Origin: G963422595 sp963422595
Lineage (GTDB): Bacteria > Pseudomonadota > Gammaproteobacteria > UBA4575
Assembly (NCBI GenBank): GCA_963422595.1
Contig: OY730298.1
Span: 1-64,000, forward strand
Direction: 5' to 3'
DNA length: 64,000 nucleotides
In this document: positions 42,147 through 52,178 of the stretch, one piece after another
Position numbering within the stretch: position 1 is the stretch's first letter
How the letters are laid out: each line of letters opens with the position of its first letter
Notes under the pieces: generated by a model
What the model was told of the DNA's origin: nothing
Databases searched by the model: none
The model's input: the letters and a program-made list of their open reading frames with translations, nothing else
Made by a program: the position numbers and the translations under genes

Positions 42147-42551
42147 TTAAGCACTATTCTTTTGCAGTGCTCCATCCGCTTTGGTCTTGAGATCATTAAT
42201 TGCGGCTTTAATCGCATCTTCAGCAAGGACAGAACAGTGAATCTTCACGGGCGGTAATGCGAGTTCTTCAGCAATATCTGTATTTTTGATCTCGCTGGCC
42301 TGATCCAGCGTTTTGCCTTTAACCCATTCAGTCAATAAGCTGGATGAAGCAATAGCCGAACCACAGCCGTAAGTCTTAAACCTGGCGTCTTCAATAACAC
42401 CGTTGGTGTTGACTTTAATCTGTAATTTCATTACGTCACCACAAGCAGGCGCACCCACCATACCGGTGCCAATATTTTGGTCGCCCTTATCAAACGATCC
42501 GACGTTACGTGGATTCTCATAGTGATCCAACACTTTATCACTGTATGACAT
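42147..42551 (-). CDS. iscU: Fe-S cluster scaffold IscU
   Basis: Scaffold on which IscS and ferredoxin build the cluster. The start MSYSDKVLDHYENPRNVG fits the family; the frame is open to 42578. The three ligand cysteines lie in APACGDVM, YGCGSAIASS and IHCSVLAE. The chaperone-recognition motif LPPVK precedes the last one. At 134 residues from this start, it is slightly longer than E. coli IscU because of a C-terminal tail. Confidence 0.96.
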   Translation of the reverse strand: MSYSDKVLDHYENPRNVGSFDKGDQNIGTGMVGAPACGDVMKLQIKVNTNGVIEDARFKTYGCGSAIASSSLLTEWVKGKTLDQASEIKNTDIAEELALPPVKIHCSVLAEDAIKAAINDLKTKADGALQKNSA

Positions 42552-42597
42552 GGTTATCGTCTCCTGTTTTCTTTTCAAATAAAATTAAACCGCGTAG

Positions 42598-43821
42598 TCA
42601 GTGCGCCGCCCATTCCACGGCCTTAAGATCCACCCCATCCTGGTGCATCTCCCACAATGGGGAAAGATTGCGCAATTTAATTACGGCGTTTTTGATTAGT
42701 TCAATGGTATAGTCTATTTCTTCCACTGTAGTGAACCGACCAATCGTGAATCGAATCGAACTATGCGCAAGCTCATCATCACGACCTAATGCACGTAATA
42801 CATAACTTGGTTCCAACGACGCGCTTGTACATGCTGAACCGGACGAGACTGCAATGTCTTTAAGCGCCATGATTAAACTTTCACCTTCAATAAAATTGAA
42901 ACTGACGTTGAGATTTCCTGGTACCCGCTGTTCCAAATCACCATTGATATAAATTTCTTCAATATCTTTCAGGCCATTTAATAGCCTGTTTCTTAGCGTG
43001 CGAATGCGCTCGTTATCTGAGGCCATTTCCTGTTTAGCAATCCGGAACGCCTCGCCCATACCTACAATCTGGTGAGTCGCTAAAGTACCTGAGCGCATAC
43101 CACGCTCATGCCCGCCACCGTGCATTTGCGCCTCGACACGCACCCGTGGTTTCCTGCGTACATACAAAGCGCCAATACCTTTTGGCCCATAAACTTTGTG
43201 TGCCGATAAACTCATTAGATCAATCTTCATCTCTTGCAGATCAACTGGCGCTTTACCGGGACTCTGTGCGGCATCAACATGCAATATGATTTTATGCTTA
43301 CGGGCAATTTCGCCAATTGCCCTGATGTCCTGAATGACCCCGATTTCATTATTGACGTGCATGATCGTAATCAGAATCGTGTCTTCCCGAATAGCCGCTT
43401 TCAGATATTCAGGATCAATAAGACCAGAACTATGCGGTTCTAAATAAGTTACCGCAAAGCCTTCGCGCTCCAGTTGTCGACAGGTATCTAACACGGCTTT
43501 GTGTTCGGTTTTAGAAGTGATGATATGCTTGCCGTTCTTCTGGTAAAAATGTGCTGCGCCTTTAATCGCTAAATTATCAGACTCAGTTGCTCCACTGGTC
43601 CAGATAATTTCTTTCGGGTCTGAATTGATTAACGCCGCTACATGTTGGCGCGCTTCTTCAACTTTTCTTTCAGCATCCCAACCAAAGCTATGACTGCGGG
43701 ACGCCGGGTTTCCATAGTTGCCATCACGCGTTAAGCATTCCGCCATTACCCTGGCCACGCGAGCATCAACCGGCGTAGTGGCACTGTAATCCAGATAAAT
43801 TGGTAATTTAACGTCTGTCAC
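42598..43821 (-). CDS. iscS: Cysteine desulfurase IscS
   Basis: PLP enzyme that takes sulfur from cysteine for Fe-S clusters and for tRNA thiolation. The PLP lysine is in SLSAHKVYGPKGIGALYV and the persulfide-carrying cysteine in SSGSACTSASLEPS. Length 407 residues is normal. Second gene of the iscR-led operon. Confidence 0.97.
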   Translation of the reverse strand: MTDVKLPIYLDYSATTPVDARVARVMAECLTRDGNYGNPASRSHSFGWDAERKVEEARQHVAALINSDPKEIIWTSGATESDNLAIKGAAHFYQKNGKHIITSKTEHKAVLDTCRQLEREGFAVTYLEPHSSGLIDPEYLKAAIREDTILITIMHVNNEIGVIQDIRAIGEIARKHKIILHVDAAQSPGKAPVDLQEMKIDLMSLSAHKVYGPKGIGALYVRRKPRVRVEAQMHGGGHERGMRSGTLATHQIVGMGEAFRIAKQEMASDNERIRTLRNRLLNGLKDIEEIYINGDLEQRVPGNLNVSFNFIEGESLIMALKDIAVSSGSACTSASLEPSYVLRALGRDDELAHSSIRFTIGRFTTVEEIDYTIELIKNAVIKLRNLSPLWEMHQDGVDLKAVEWAAH

Positions 43822-43895
43822 CTTTAATCCTTACATAAATTTTGTATCACGCGAGGGATAAAACTTGCCGCCGCTCGTTCCTCGCATAAGTTCAA

Positions 43896-44351
43896 TTAAA
43901 CAAATTCTACGGGGCGCGCTTGATGATCCTGTCGATTCGCAACTTCCCGCACATGTGTTTCACTTACAGCCTGTGCCAGACTAATACTTGAGAGATAACC
44001 ACGAATTCGATCGCTCAAATTTTCCCATAGATCATGTGTTAAGCAACGTTCATGATTTTGACAATTTGCGCTACCTCCACAACGCGTGGCATCAACACTC
44101 TCATCAACGGCTTCAATTACGTCCGCGATGGCAATCTGTTCCGAGTCTATAGCTAGTGAGTAACCACCGCCTGGGCCACGGGTACTCTTAACTAAACCCT
44201 GCTTACGCAAACATGTGAAAAGCTGCTCCAGGTAAGGCAGGGAAATTCCTTGTCGCTGCGAAATATCAGACAAGGAAACCGGACCTTTATTATGAAGCGC
44301 AATATCAAACATCGCCGTTACAGCATATCGACCTTTAGTACTGAGTTTCAT
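43896..44351 (-). CDS. iscR: Fe-S-responsive regulator IscR
   Basis: Rrf2-family repressor that senses cluster status through a [2Fe-2S] cluster and represses its own isc operon. From the chosen start (151 residues) the winged helix lies at about 1-65, the cluster cysteines are C91, C97 and C103, and H107 is the expected fourth ligand (CLTHDLW). The start MKLSTKGRYA matches the family; the frame extends to 44375. An IscR-type operator lies about 60 bases upstream. Confidence 0.95.
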   Translation of the reverse strand: MKLSTKGRYAVTAMFDIALHNKGPVSLSDISQRQGISLPYLEQLFTCLRKQGLVKSTRGPGGGYSLAIDSEQIAIADVIEAVDESVDATRCGGSANCQNHERCLTHDLWENLSDRIRGYLSSISLAQAVSETHVREVANRQDHQARPVEFV

Positions 44352-44403
44352 CACCCGATACCCTTCCCCCTTCAAATTAAACTAAGCCTCTATACAGGGT
44401 TTC

Positions 44404-44438
44404 ATTATAGCAAATAACCTAGTAAGTTAGTAGGGTAT
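44404..44438 (-). promoter_or_regulatory. isc operon promoter with IscR type-1 operator
   Basis: On the - strand, TGCTATAAT (44404-44412) is an extended -10 element. The 25-base segment 44414-44438 fits the type-1 IscR consensus, as I remember it, at about 20 positions, including ATA at one end and TAT at the other. It covers the region where the -35 box would be, so bound IscR would block RNA polymerase. Confidence 0.6.
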
Positions 44439-44537
44439 TATAGGGGTAGCATTTAGCCTCTACACTATCCCTTTGGTTAGAGGGCTTATGGTGGTTGCCT
44501 TAAACATCTTACTATCCAAGCTGCGCGAACACCTGCA

Positions 44538-45266
44538 TCACTTACTTTTGATGGATCTCTGAGTACAGCTTAAAATACCCCTGAGGACATTAACTTCCAC
44601 TTGAGTGAGATGGGTACGATTATAGAGATGTCGCAGACGTCGCATTAATAACCTGGGCTGTTTCGGGTCAAGAAACTCTATATCTGACAGTACTTCCTGC
44701 AAGTGTAGATAAAACCGTTCAAGTTCGTCCGAAGTTGCGAGTTCATTCTGCTCACTGATGTTCAAAGGTGCTCGTACCAGCGTCTCTATAAAAATTTCGT
44801 AACAGACTACTTGTACGGCCGCAGCAATATTTAATGAACCAAATTCCCAGTTGGCAGGAATAGTAGTTGTATATTGACAAAGATCTAATTCTGCATTTGA
44901 CAACCCGCTACTTTCTCGCCCAAACACAACTGCAACGTTTCCCCGTGGCAATTCCTGCCAGACTTTTTTGCCTAATTCGCGCAGTGTAATTCCAGGACCT
45001 GGCAACCCCCGCGCACGCGCACTGGTGCCAACGATAAAAGTGCAACCATTAATCGCTTCCTTTAAGCTACGACAAACTATTGCCCTATCTATCACGTCTA
45101 CTGCACCTGCCGCGCGTGCTGTCGCCCGTTTGTCTGGAAAAGATTTTGGATTGACTAAAACTAAATTTTCAATTGCCATAGTTTTGGCGGCCCTGGCCGC
45201 AGCGCCAATGTTACCTGGATGCGAGGGTTCAACAAGCACGATATGAATCTGATTAGAAGTGCTCAC
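44538..45266 (-). CDS. trmJ: tRNA (Cm32/Um32) 2'-O-methyltransferase
   Basis: SPOUT-fold methylase acting on ribose 32 of tRNA. Knot motifs are visible: IVLVEPSHPGNIGAAARAAK at the N-terminus, VFGRESSGLSNAEL and IPANWEFGSLNIAAAVQVV further on. Length 242 residues is normal. In related genomes it lies between iscR (sometimes after cysE) and suhB; cysE is absent here. Confidence 0.93.
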   Translation of the reverse strand: MSTSNQIHIVLVEPSHPGNIGAAARAAKTMAIENLVLVNPKSFPDKRATARAAGAVDVIDRAIVCRSLKEAINGCTFIVGTSARARGLPGPGITLRELGKKVWQELPRGNVAVVFGRESSGLSNAELDLCQYTTTIPANWEFGSLNIAAAVQVVCYEIFIETLVRAPLNISEQNELATSDELERFYLHLQEVLSDIEFLDPKQPRLLMRRLRHLYNRTHLTQVEVNVLRGILSCTQRSIKSK

Positions 45267-45371
45267 AAATTTAGTAATTGATAATTTTCCTGGAACTTAT
45301 CCCAAAAGTGTATACAGTTTTTGCTATGCTGTCTTAACTTCAAGCCGGCAACCATTCAACTCTAAATATTC

Positions 45372-46157
45372 ATGCAAGCGGTTTTAAATATCGCCATCAA
45401 AGCTGCGCGCAAGGCTGGCAAAGTTATCTCTCGCAATATGGAACGAGTAGACTCTGTGTCTGTTCAGGCTAAACAAAAAAACGATTTTGTAAGTGAAATT
45501 GATCATTCTGCTGAATGGGAAATCATAAATACAATACGACGCGCGTACCCACAGCATGGAATTCTGGCGGAGGAAAGTGGACACAGTGAAGGTGATGAAT
45601 ATCAATGGATTATTGACCCGCTGGATGGCACCACAAATTATTTACGTGGTTTTCCGCACTACTCTGTGTCGATTGCCTTACGCCATCAACAACGTTTAGA
45701 AACAGGGGTAATTTATGACCCTTTCAAAGACGAATTATTTTGCGCCAGTCGAGGGAATGGCTCGACATTAAATGACCGAAAAATAAGAGTGTCGAAATTA
45801 ATTGACCTCGAAGGGGCATTATTAGGCACAGGTTATCCCTTTCGCGAACATCAGAACATCGAGTCTTATCTTGAGGGGTTGCGCAAATTTATGCTGCAAA
45901 CAGCCGGTATACGCTGCACGGGATCGGCTGCGCTTGATTTGGCATATGTGGCCGCCGGCCGCCTGGATGGATTTTGGGAATTTGACCTTAACATTTGGGA
46001 CATCGCCGCGGGTTGCCTGATCATACAGGAAGCCGGGGGGCTGGTAGGCGACCATCACGGCGGCCACTCATATTTGGAAGCTGGCGACATTGTCGCAGCC
46101 AACCCCAAAATATTTCGTTTAATGCTAAATGCGGTACGCGCAGCAACAAAAAATTAG
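45372..46157 (+). CDS. suhB: Inositol-1-monophosphatase family protein SuhB
   Basis: Magnesium-dependent inositol phosphatase that in E. coli also helps rRNA transcription antitermination. The metal site is E67-E68 (LAEESGHSE) and DPLDGTTN (82-89), with the C-terminal motif FWEFDLNIWDIAAGCLI. Length of 261 residues is typical. Divergent from trmJ with 105 bases between them, and convergent with secF, leaving only three bases between the stops. Confidence 0.94.
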   Translation: MQAVLNIAIKAARKAGKVISRNMERVDSVSVQAKQKNDFVSEIDHSAEWEIINTIRRAYPQHGILAEESGHSEGDEYQWIIDPLDGTTNYLRGFPHYSVSIALRHQQRLETGVIYDPFKDELFCASRGNGSTLNDRKIRVSKLIDLEGALLGTGYPFREHQNIESYLEGLRKFMLQTAGIRCTGSAALDLAYVAAGRLDGFWEFDLNIWDIAAGCLIIQEAGGLVGDHHGGHSYLEAGDIVAANPKIFRLMLNAVRAATKN

Positions 46158-46160
46158 TGC

Positions 46161-47099
46161 TTAGACCTGGCTACCGTCTTCATTTACGTTGATTTTTTCA
46201 ATTTGCATTAAATCTTTCCTGCTGACACCTAGCGTTAGTAAAGAAGAGCTCGCAATATAAATGGATGAATAGGTGCCTACAATCACACCTACAATCAAAG
46301 CAATTGAGAACGCGTGAATAACTTCTCCTCCGAATAAAAATAACGCGACCAATACCAGCAAAGTAGTAAGAGAAGTCATTAAGGTCCGCGATAGCGTTTG
46401 GTTAATCGAGGTATTAATAATGATTTCTGAGGTGCCTCTGCGAATGCGTCGAAAGCTCTCACGAATTCTATCAAACACGACAATGGTGTCGTTAAGTGAG
46501 TAACCAATGACGGCCAGCAACGCGGCCAGAACCGTTAGGTCAAACTCGACTTGTGTAATGGCGAAAAAACCCAATACCAAAATTACATCATGAATTAAGG
46601 CCGCGACCGCGCCCAGCGAAAAGCGCCATTCGAAACGCAATGCCACGTAAATAAGAATGCCAATCAGTGCGTACAACATTGCAAGACCGCCCTTGTCACG
46701 CAATTCATCGCCCACTTGCGGACCAACAAACTCAACACGCCGCATCTCAGGCGCCCCAGTAGCAGCAAGCGCATCAATTATACGATTGCTGAGAGATGCC
46801 TTATCTGCATCTGCATCAGCCACTGGCAAACGAATCAAGACGTCTTTGGTGGCCCCAAAGTGCTGCACAACTGCGTTAGTAAGCCCACTATCCGATAAGG
46901 CTTGCCGTACTGTCTCCAGCCTTACTGTCTCCGGATAGCCTACTTCAACCAAGGTGCCACCTGTGAAGTCTATGCCTAAATCTAATCCGCGCATGAACAT
47001 TGAGGTAATAGAAATAGCGATTAATACAGCTGAGATTATTAAGGCAAGTTTACGCTTACCCATAAAATCGATATTAAGTTCGTCTTTTAGTAGTTGCAT
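46161..47099 (-). CDS. secF: Protein translocase subunit SecF
   Basis: Inner-membrane partner of SecD that uses the proton gradient to help exported proteins leave the translocon. Six membrane segments are expected; the signature GIDFTGGTLVEVGYP lies after the first, and the later block VIGYSLNDTIVVFDRIRE is conserved. Length 312 residues is normal. Its ATG overlaps the secD stop by one base. Confidence 0.96.
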   Translation of the reverse strand: MQLLKDELNIDFMGKRKLALIISAVLIAISITSMFMRGLDLGIDFTGGTLVEVGYPETVRLETVRQALSDSGLTNAVVQHFGATKDVLIRLPVADADADKASLSNRIIDALAATGAPEMRRVEFVGPQVGDELRDKGGLAMLYALIGILIYVALRFEWRFSLGAVAALIHDVILVLGFFAITQVEFDLTVLAALLAVIGYSLNDTIVVFDRIRESFRRIRRGTSEIIINTSINQTLSRTLMTSLTTLLVLVALFLFGGEVIHAFSIALIVGVIVGTYSSIYIASSSLLTLGVSRKDLMQIEKINVNEDGSQV

Positions 47100-48967
47100 C
47101 AGACTGCAAGCGTTGGTGACTTTTTACTGCCGTAATACAAATTAACAAGCGCGCGCGTACCCATAATGGAAGTAAACATGGAACATATTATGCCTATCGA
47201 TAACGTCACCGCAAAACCTTTAATCGGCCCGGTGCCAAATACAAACAATACAATTGCGGCAATTAAAGTGGTGATATTGGCATCAGCAATGGTCGAAAGT
47301 GCCTTGCTGTAACCAGAGTGGATGCTCGCTTGTGGAGAATTACCATTACGCAATTCTTCCCGGATACGTTCAAATATCAGGACGTTTGCATCTACAGCCA
47401 TACCAACCGTGAGTACGATGCCAGCAATACCCGGAAGCGTAAGCGTGGCACCAGGAATTAAAGACATAATGCCAATAATTAATATCAGGTTTGCAGTTAA
47501 AGCTACATTTGCCGCGATGCCGAATATACGGTAATAAAGTGCCATAAAAATCATTACTAAAATAAAACCAACAATGATGGATTTTTTCCCCAGTTCGATG
47601 TTTTGCTTGCCAAGACTAGGGCCAACCGTGCGCTCCTCAACGATTTCCACTGGCGCGGCTAATGCGCCTGCACGCAGTAATAATGATAATTTAAGTGCTT
47701 CGTGCGTGGAGTCTAAACCTTCTATTTGGAAACGTTTACTGAGTTGTTCCTGAATACGCGCAACATTGATCACTTCTTCGGTTTTTACAGCCTTTCTTAT
47801 TTTTTCACCATTTTTGTCAATCACTAAAGTCTTGTTGTCAATGAAAACCACTGCCATGAGTTTTTTTATATTTTCGGCGGTTACTTTACTAAATCGACTT
47901 GCGCCCTTACCATCCAGCGTAATAATTACCGCGGGCAGTCCATTTTCATCAAAGCCGGAATTGGCATTAATAATAGAGTCACCAGTTAACATGACGGTAC
48001 GCTTCAGCAGGATCGGGTTTTTACTATCACGTTCGTAATAAAGTAGAGAACCTACTGGAATTCGCCCGGTTTCTGCTGCCCGAAATGGATCATTGTGCTC
48101 ATCCACCATGCGAAATTCAATGGTTGCAGTTGCGCCTAAAATCTCTTTGGCCTGTGCAGTATCCTGCACACCAGGGAGTTGTACCACAATGCGCTTTGCC
48201 CCCTGCTGCTGAATCACGGGCTCGGCGACACCAAGTTCATTTACCCGATTGCGTAACGTTTGGATGTTTTGCTGTATCGCCAAGCGCTGGATTTCTCCAG
48301 CCGCTTCCTGACTAATTTCTCCTTTCAGAAAATAACTACCACCATTCTCTTTCTCTACAAAATTCAGTTCGTTACCATACTCCTTATTAAGAGCATCCAA
48401 GCCTGCTACCCTACTTTCCACGTCTACGAACTTCACCTGTACCGCGCTTTTATCTCGACTGACCGAAAAGCGTTTTAGCCTGGCTTCGCGCAGAGTGATC
48501 CGAAATGAAGAGACGTAGTTGTCCATTGCCTTTTCGATGGCGGCTACCATATCGACTTCCAATAAGAAATGAACCCCGCCTCGCAGATCCAGGCCCAGAT
48601 TCATCGGTGACGCGCCCAAGGCGCGCAACCACCATGGTGTCGCCGGTGCAAGGTTCAGCGCAACAATATGTCGCCCATCTAAGGCATTTTTGCTTATCTC
48701 GGAAGCTCGCAGTTGCTGTTCGGTATCGGAAAACCGCAATAAAATTTTATTACTTTGTTGCTCCTCCCCTCGAATCTCTATGCCTTTCTCTTGTAATGCC
48801 CGTTGCAGAACACTAAGCGCTCCCTTACCCAGTTCCCCGGAATCATGTGAAACCTGAACGGCAGGAACGTTTGGATATAAATTCGGCATAGCATATAACG
48901 CCATTACCACAATGACAGATAAAATAAGCAGATACTTCCACAACGAGTATTGATTCAATGGCACCAC
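47099..48967 (-). CDS. secD: Protein translocase subunit SecD
   Basis: Larger partner of SecF. After the first membrane helix (YLLILSVIVVMALYAMPNLY) comes LGLDLRGGVHFLLEVD, the family signature, then a large periplasmic domain and five more helices (LPGIAGIVLTVGMAVDANVLIFERIREE). Length about 622 residues. The start is a GTG at 48967, with a second GTG next to it. Confidence 0.96.
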   Translation of the reverse strand: MVPLNQYSLWKYLLILSVIVVMALYAMPNLYPNVPAVQVSHDSGELGKGALSVLQRALQEKGIEIRGEEQQSNKILLRFSDTEQQLRASEISKNALDGRHIVALNLAPATPWWLRALGASPMNLGLDLRGGVHFLLEVDMVAAIEKAMDNYVSSFRITLREARLKRFSVSRDKSAVQVKFVDVESRVAGLDALNKEYGNELNFVEKENGGSYFLKGEISQEAAGEIQRLAIQQNIQTLRNRVNELGVAEPVIQQQGAKRIVVQLPGVQDTAQAKEILGATATIEFRMVDEHNDPFRAAETGRIPVGSLLYYERDSKNPILLKRTVMLTGDSIINANSGFDENGLPAVIITLDGKGASRFSKVTAENIKKLMAVVFIDNKTLVIDKNGEKIRKAVKTEEVINVARIQEQLSKRFQIEGLDSTHEALKLSLLLRAGALAAPVEIVEERTVGPSLGKQNIELGKKSIIVGFILVMIFMALYYRIFGIAANVALTANLILIIGIMSLIPGATLTLPGIAGIVLTVGMAVDANVLIFERIREELRNGNSPQASIHSGYSKALSTIADANITTLIAAIVLFVFGTGPIKGFAVTLSIGIICSMFTSIMGTRALVNLYYGSKKSPTLAV

Positions 48968-49029
48968 AGTCGCGTGTCTGGCTTTATCAAATGACTTTTT
49001 AGATTGGTGAAATCATGAAGTTGCCGGGA

Positions 49030-49356
49030 TTAATCATTCTTTAGCGACCCTTTGGGCAATACAGAAGAAATCGAGCCTTTCTGTAACTTGACTGCAGTGC
49101 CTTCAGCAATTTCGATTTTAATTGAGTTGTCCCCTACTTTTAGAATCTTGCCCAACATCCCACCTGAGGTAACTACTTCATCGCCCTTGGAGAGTGAACT
49201 AATAAGCTTTTGATGTTCTTTTTGACGCCTTCTTTGTGGTCGAATAATCATGAAATACATGATCGCGAAAAAAATCGCGATCATGATAAATATCTCATAG
49301 TTTCCACCCGACGCAGTCGGCGCACTTTCAGCCATAGCATTAGATATTAAAAACAT
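49030..49356 (-). CDS. yajC: Sec translocon accessory protein YajC
   Basis: Small inner-membrane protein that binds SecDF. One membrane helix at about 21-39 (NYEIFIMIAIFFAIMYFMI), followed by the conserved IRPQRRRQKEHQKLISSL and a soluble tail with GDEVVTSGGMLGKI. Length 108 residues is normal. The 220-base gap to tgt upstream may hold a promoter, but none was recognised. Confidence 0.95.
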   Translation of the reverse strand: MFLISNAMAESAPTASGGNYEIFIMIAIFFAIMYFMIIRPQRRRQKEHQKLISSLSKGDEVVTSGGMLGKILKVGDNSIKIEIAEGTAVKLQKGSISSVLPKGSLKND

Positions 49357-49576
49357 AAAACTCTTTTTTTAGTTATCGTATCTTTAAGAAGCCTCTGATC
49401 AATTCATAGGTTCCTGTGGTACCAGCATGTATTGGTCCAGCTTACAATTTGTTCATGCACCTGCAAATTGAGGGACGTAAACCCTGATTATATTATCAAG
49501 TGCATTGCCTTTCTCCACACTCTAAAAGGCATTGGATATACTTGTTCCAGGCTCTTTCAAACACTGCGGCAATATA

Positions 49577-50692
49577 TTATGCCACAGTCGCTGCTGCGTG
49601 TGACCGCAAGTGGTAAAAATCTCTGCAATATTCCGTTAGTTTGCCACCAGATATAGCCTTGCGCAGTTCCTGCATTAAAGTTTGATAGTAATACAAATTA
49701 TGAATAGTGTTCAGGCGTATCCCCAGAATTTCACCACATTTGTCTAAATGCCTTAGATAAGAACGTGAGTAGCGTTGACAAGTATAGCAAGCACAATTTT
49801 CATCAATAGGGCGCGTATCTTCCTTATAACGATTATTTCTGATACGCAACAGGCCATAACGAGTGTATAGAAACCCGGTACGCGCATTGCGCGTGGGGAT
49901 CACGCAATCAAACATGTCCACACCCTGTTGCACCGCTTCAATAATATCTTCGGGCTTGCCAACGCCCATTAAATAACATGGCTTTTCCCGTGGCAAACAG
50001 GGAATAGACGCTTTGAGCATTGCGGTGCGTTCGCGTGGCTGCTCACCCACCGACAATCCCCCTATAGCATAACCATCGAAGCCAATATCAACTAATTCAG
50101 ACGCACACTGTTTACGTAAATTCGCATACATCCCCCCCTGAACAATACCAAATAAAGCACTCTTGCGAGAGTTATGAGCATCTTTACAGCGGCGTGCCCA
50201 ATTCAGGGATAATCGCATGGATGCCTGCGCCTGATGGTAAGTCGCAGGATATGAGGTACATTCATCTAACACCATACAGATATCGGCGGCGAGTTGCTGT
50301 TGAATCTCAATGGCCAATTCAGGACTTAAAAAAACCTTGGCGCCGTCCACAGGCGATTGGAAGGTAACGCCTGCTATCGTCATCTTACGCATTTTCGCCA
50401 GACTAAACACTTGATAACCACCTGAATCCGTCAGGATCGGCCCTTGCCATTGCATAAAGTTATGCAGCCCGCGGTGTTGATGAATGACTTCCATACCAGG
50501 TCGTAGCATGAGGTGGAAAGTATTGCCTAAAACTATTTGAGCACCAACGTCCCGCAATTCCTCTGGGGTCATCGCTTTTACCGTACCGTAGGTGCCCACC
50601 GGCATAAATGTGGGCGTGTCCACGTTCCCGTGCCTGAGGCTTAGATGCCCTACGCGCGCATTACCGTCCGTGGCGTGAATTTTAAATTGCAT
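49577..50692 (-). CDS. tgt: tRNA-guanine transglycosylase
   Basis: Exchanges guanine-34 for preQ1 in tRNAs for Asp, Asn, His and Tyr. The start MQFKIHATDG (50692) fits the family at 371 residues; the open frame to 50929 overlaps queA and is ignored. Conserved parts: DSGGYQVFSLA (general acid/base aspartate), a second catalytic aspartate in DMFDCVIPTRNARTG, and the zinc site CACYTCQ...YLRHL. It follows queA by 25 bases. Confidence 0.96.
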   Translation of the reverse strand: MQFKIHATDGNARVGHLSLRHGNVDTPTFMPVGTYGTVKAMTPEELRDVGAQIVLGNTFHLMLRPGMEVIHQHRGLHNFMQWQGPILTDSGGYQVFSLAKMRKMTIAGVTFQSPVDGAKVFLSPELAIEIQQQLAADICMVLDECTSYPATYHQAQASMRLSLNWARRCKDAHNSRKSALFGIVQGGMYANLRKQCASELVDIGFDGYAIGGLSVGEQPRERTAMLKASIPCLPREKPCYLMGVGKPEDIIEAVQQGVDMFDCVIPTRNARTGFLYTRYGLLRIRNNRYKEDTRPIDENCACYTCQRYSRSYLRHLDKCGEILGIRLNTIHNLYYYQTLMQELRKAISGGKLTEYCRDFYHLRSHAAATVA

Positions 50693-50717
50693 GGTGTCCC
50701 GCTTTGGTAAATTATTT

Positions 50718-51740
50718 TCATCGCTCAATGAGCATGGCGTCGCCATAGCTATAAAATCGATAGCGTTTAGCAACGGCATGCCGATAAGCCGACAAAGTTG
50801 TTGCCCGGCCTGCAAACGCGCATACCAGCATAAGTAGTGTGGACTTTGGCAAATGAAAATTAGTGACCAGCGCATCCACGACCTTAAACTTAAATCCAGG
50901 ATAAATAAACAACCTCGTGTCCCCTTCATAGGGCTGTATGCTATTCGCTTGGGCTGCTGATTCTAATGCGCGCACCGCGGTTGTTCCCACTGCAATCACA
51001 CGACCACCCCGCCTTCTACAATTCAGCACCTGATTACAAACACGCTGCGATAAACTCATTCGTTCAGCGTGAATGACGTGGTCTTCAATCTCATTTGCAC
51101 GTACCGGTTGAAAAGTGCCGGCGCCGATGTGCAGCGTGACATAGGCGCACTTCACTCCCTGTTGCTGTAACCGCTTAAGCATCAGCAAATCAAAGTGCAA
51201 ACCTGCCGTCGGTGCTGCCACAGCACCTTTGTGCCTCGCGTAAACGGTCTGGTAGCGTTCCGCGTCTTCTCGCTCTGGGATCCGCTGCATGTAAGGCGGC
51301 AGTGGAGTTTGTCCAAATTTTTCTAACAACCTCTCAAATTCCGTTGCATGCTCAAACTGTAAAATAAAAAAACCATCTTGCCGGCTTTTAACTTCGGCTA
51401 TGACGTCATGTCCAAAAATCAGCTTTGTCCCCAGCCCAAGGGCTCTGCTTGCCTTTAGTTGCGCTAATACAGTGTAGGCACCGAGTACGCGCTCCAGTAA
51501 AAATTCGACTTTACCTCCTGACTCTTTCCTACCATGCAAACGTGCCGGAATGACTTGCGTGTTATTGAACACCAATAAATCCCCCTTGCGTAACAAATGC
51601 GGCAAATCAATAAACTTCAAATCATTAAAATCCGCCTGATGTGAAACAAAATGTAACAATTTACCGGCGGTGCGCTCAGGCAATGGAAATTGAGCGATCA
51701 ATTCTTCAGGCAACTGATAATCAAACTGGCTAAGATTCAC
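50718..51740 (-). CDS. queA: S-adenosylmethionine:tRNA ribosyltransferase-isomerase
   Basis: Adds the epoxycyclopentanediol ring to preQ1 in tRNA, the step after tgt. The N-terminal FDYQLPEELIAQFPLPER and the blocks APTAGLHFD and LHIGAGTFQPVR are characteristic. Length 340 residues; the start is a GTG. With tgt and queF, three of the queuosine steps are in this window. Confidence 0.96.
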   Translation of the reverse strand: MNLSQFDYQLPEELIAQFPLPERTAGKLLHFVSHQADFNDLKFIDLPHLLRKGDLLVFNNTQVIPARLHGRKESGGKVEFLLERVLGAYTVLAQLKASRALGLGTKLIFGHDVIAEVKSRQDGFFILQFEHATEFERLLEKFGQTPLPPYMQRIPEREDAERYQTVYARHKGAVAAPTAGLHFDLLMLKRLQQQGVKCAYVTLHIGAGTFQPVRANEIEDHVIHAERMSLSQRVCNQVLNCRRRGGRVIAVGTTAVRALESAAQANSIQPYEGDTRLFIYPGFKFKVVDALVTNFHLPKSTLLMLVCAFAGRATTLSAYRHAVAKRYRFYSYGDAMLIER

Positions 51741-51816
51741 AATTTGGTTAAATAATTCTATCGGAAAGCTACAATGTTGCCAGCGTGGTAATTTACGTTA
51801 CACTGCACGAGAATAC

Positions 51817-51903
51817 GCCGGGATGGCGAAATCGGTAGACGCGCCGGACTCAAAATCCGGTTCTGGAAACAGAGTGAGAGTTCGAGTCTCTCTCCCGGCA
51901 CCA
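51817..51903 (+). tRNA. tRNA-Leu (anticodon CAA)
   Basis: Acceptor GCCGGGA (51817-51823) pairs with TCCCGGC ending at 51899. The anticodon stem CCGGA/TCCGG encloses the loop CTCAAAA, giving CAA. A variable arm and the T arm GAGTTCGAGTCTC follow. The CCA end is encoded (51901-51903). The length of 87 bases with a long variable arm fits leucine. It is divergent from queA, as in Pseudomonas-type genomes. Confidence 0.95.
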
Positions 51904-52178
51904 AGCATCAGCACATAACCATTGCTCTACAATGGCAGATGAACACTGCGCGCAAACAGACCATGCCACTCACTGTATCTGATTATTGCAAATACCTATA
52001 GTCTGGCAAGCGTTTGCATGTAACGGGTTTTTTATACTGGCTTGCATGGCATATATTGAAGGATAACCTGCTATTTCCCTATCAGTAATTTTCTTATGCC
52101 GGATATTATAGAAATTACGCCAAAGTTGTCCGCTCAAAAGCTATTATAGAATGTAGATGGGAGAAAGTAATTATAAAT

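Noticed and set aside
50693..50929. A 79-residue N-terminal extension of tgt
   Set aside because: The extension overlaps the end of queA in another frame and the family start is the ATG at 50692.
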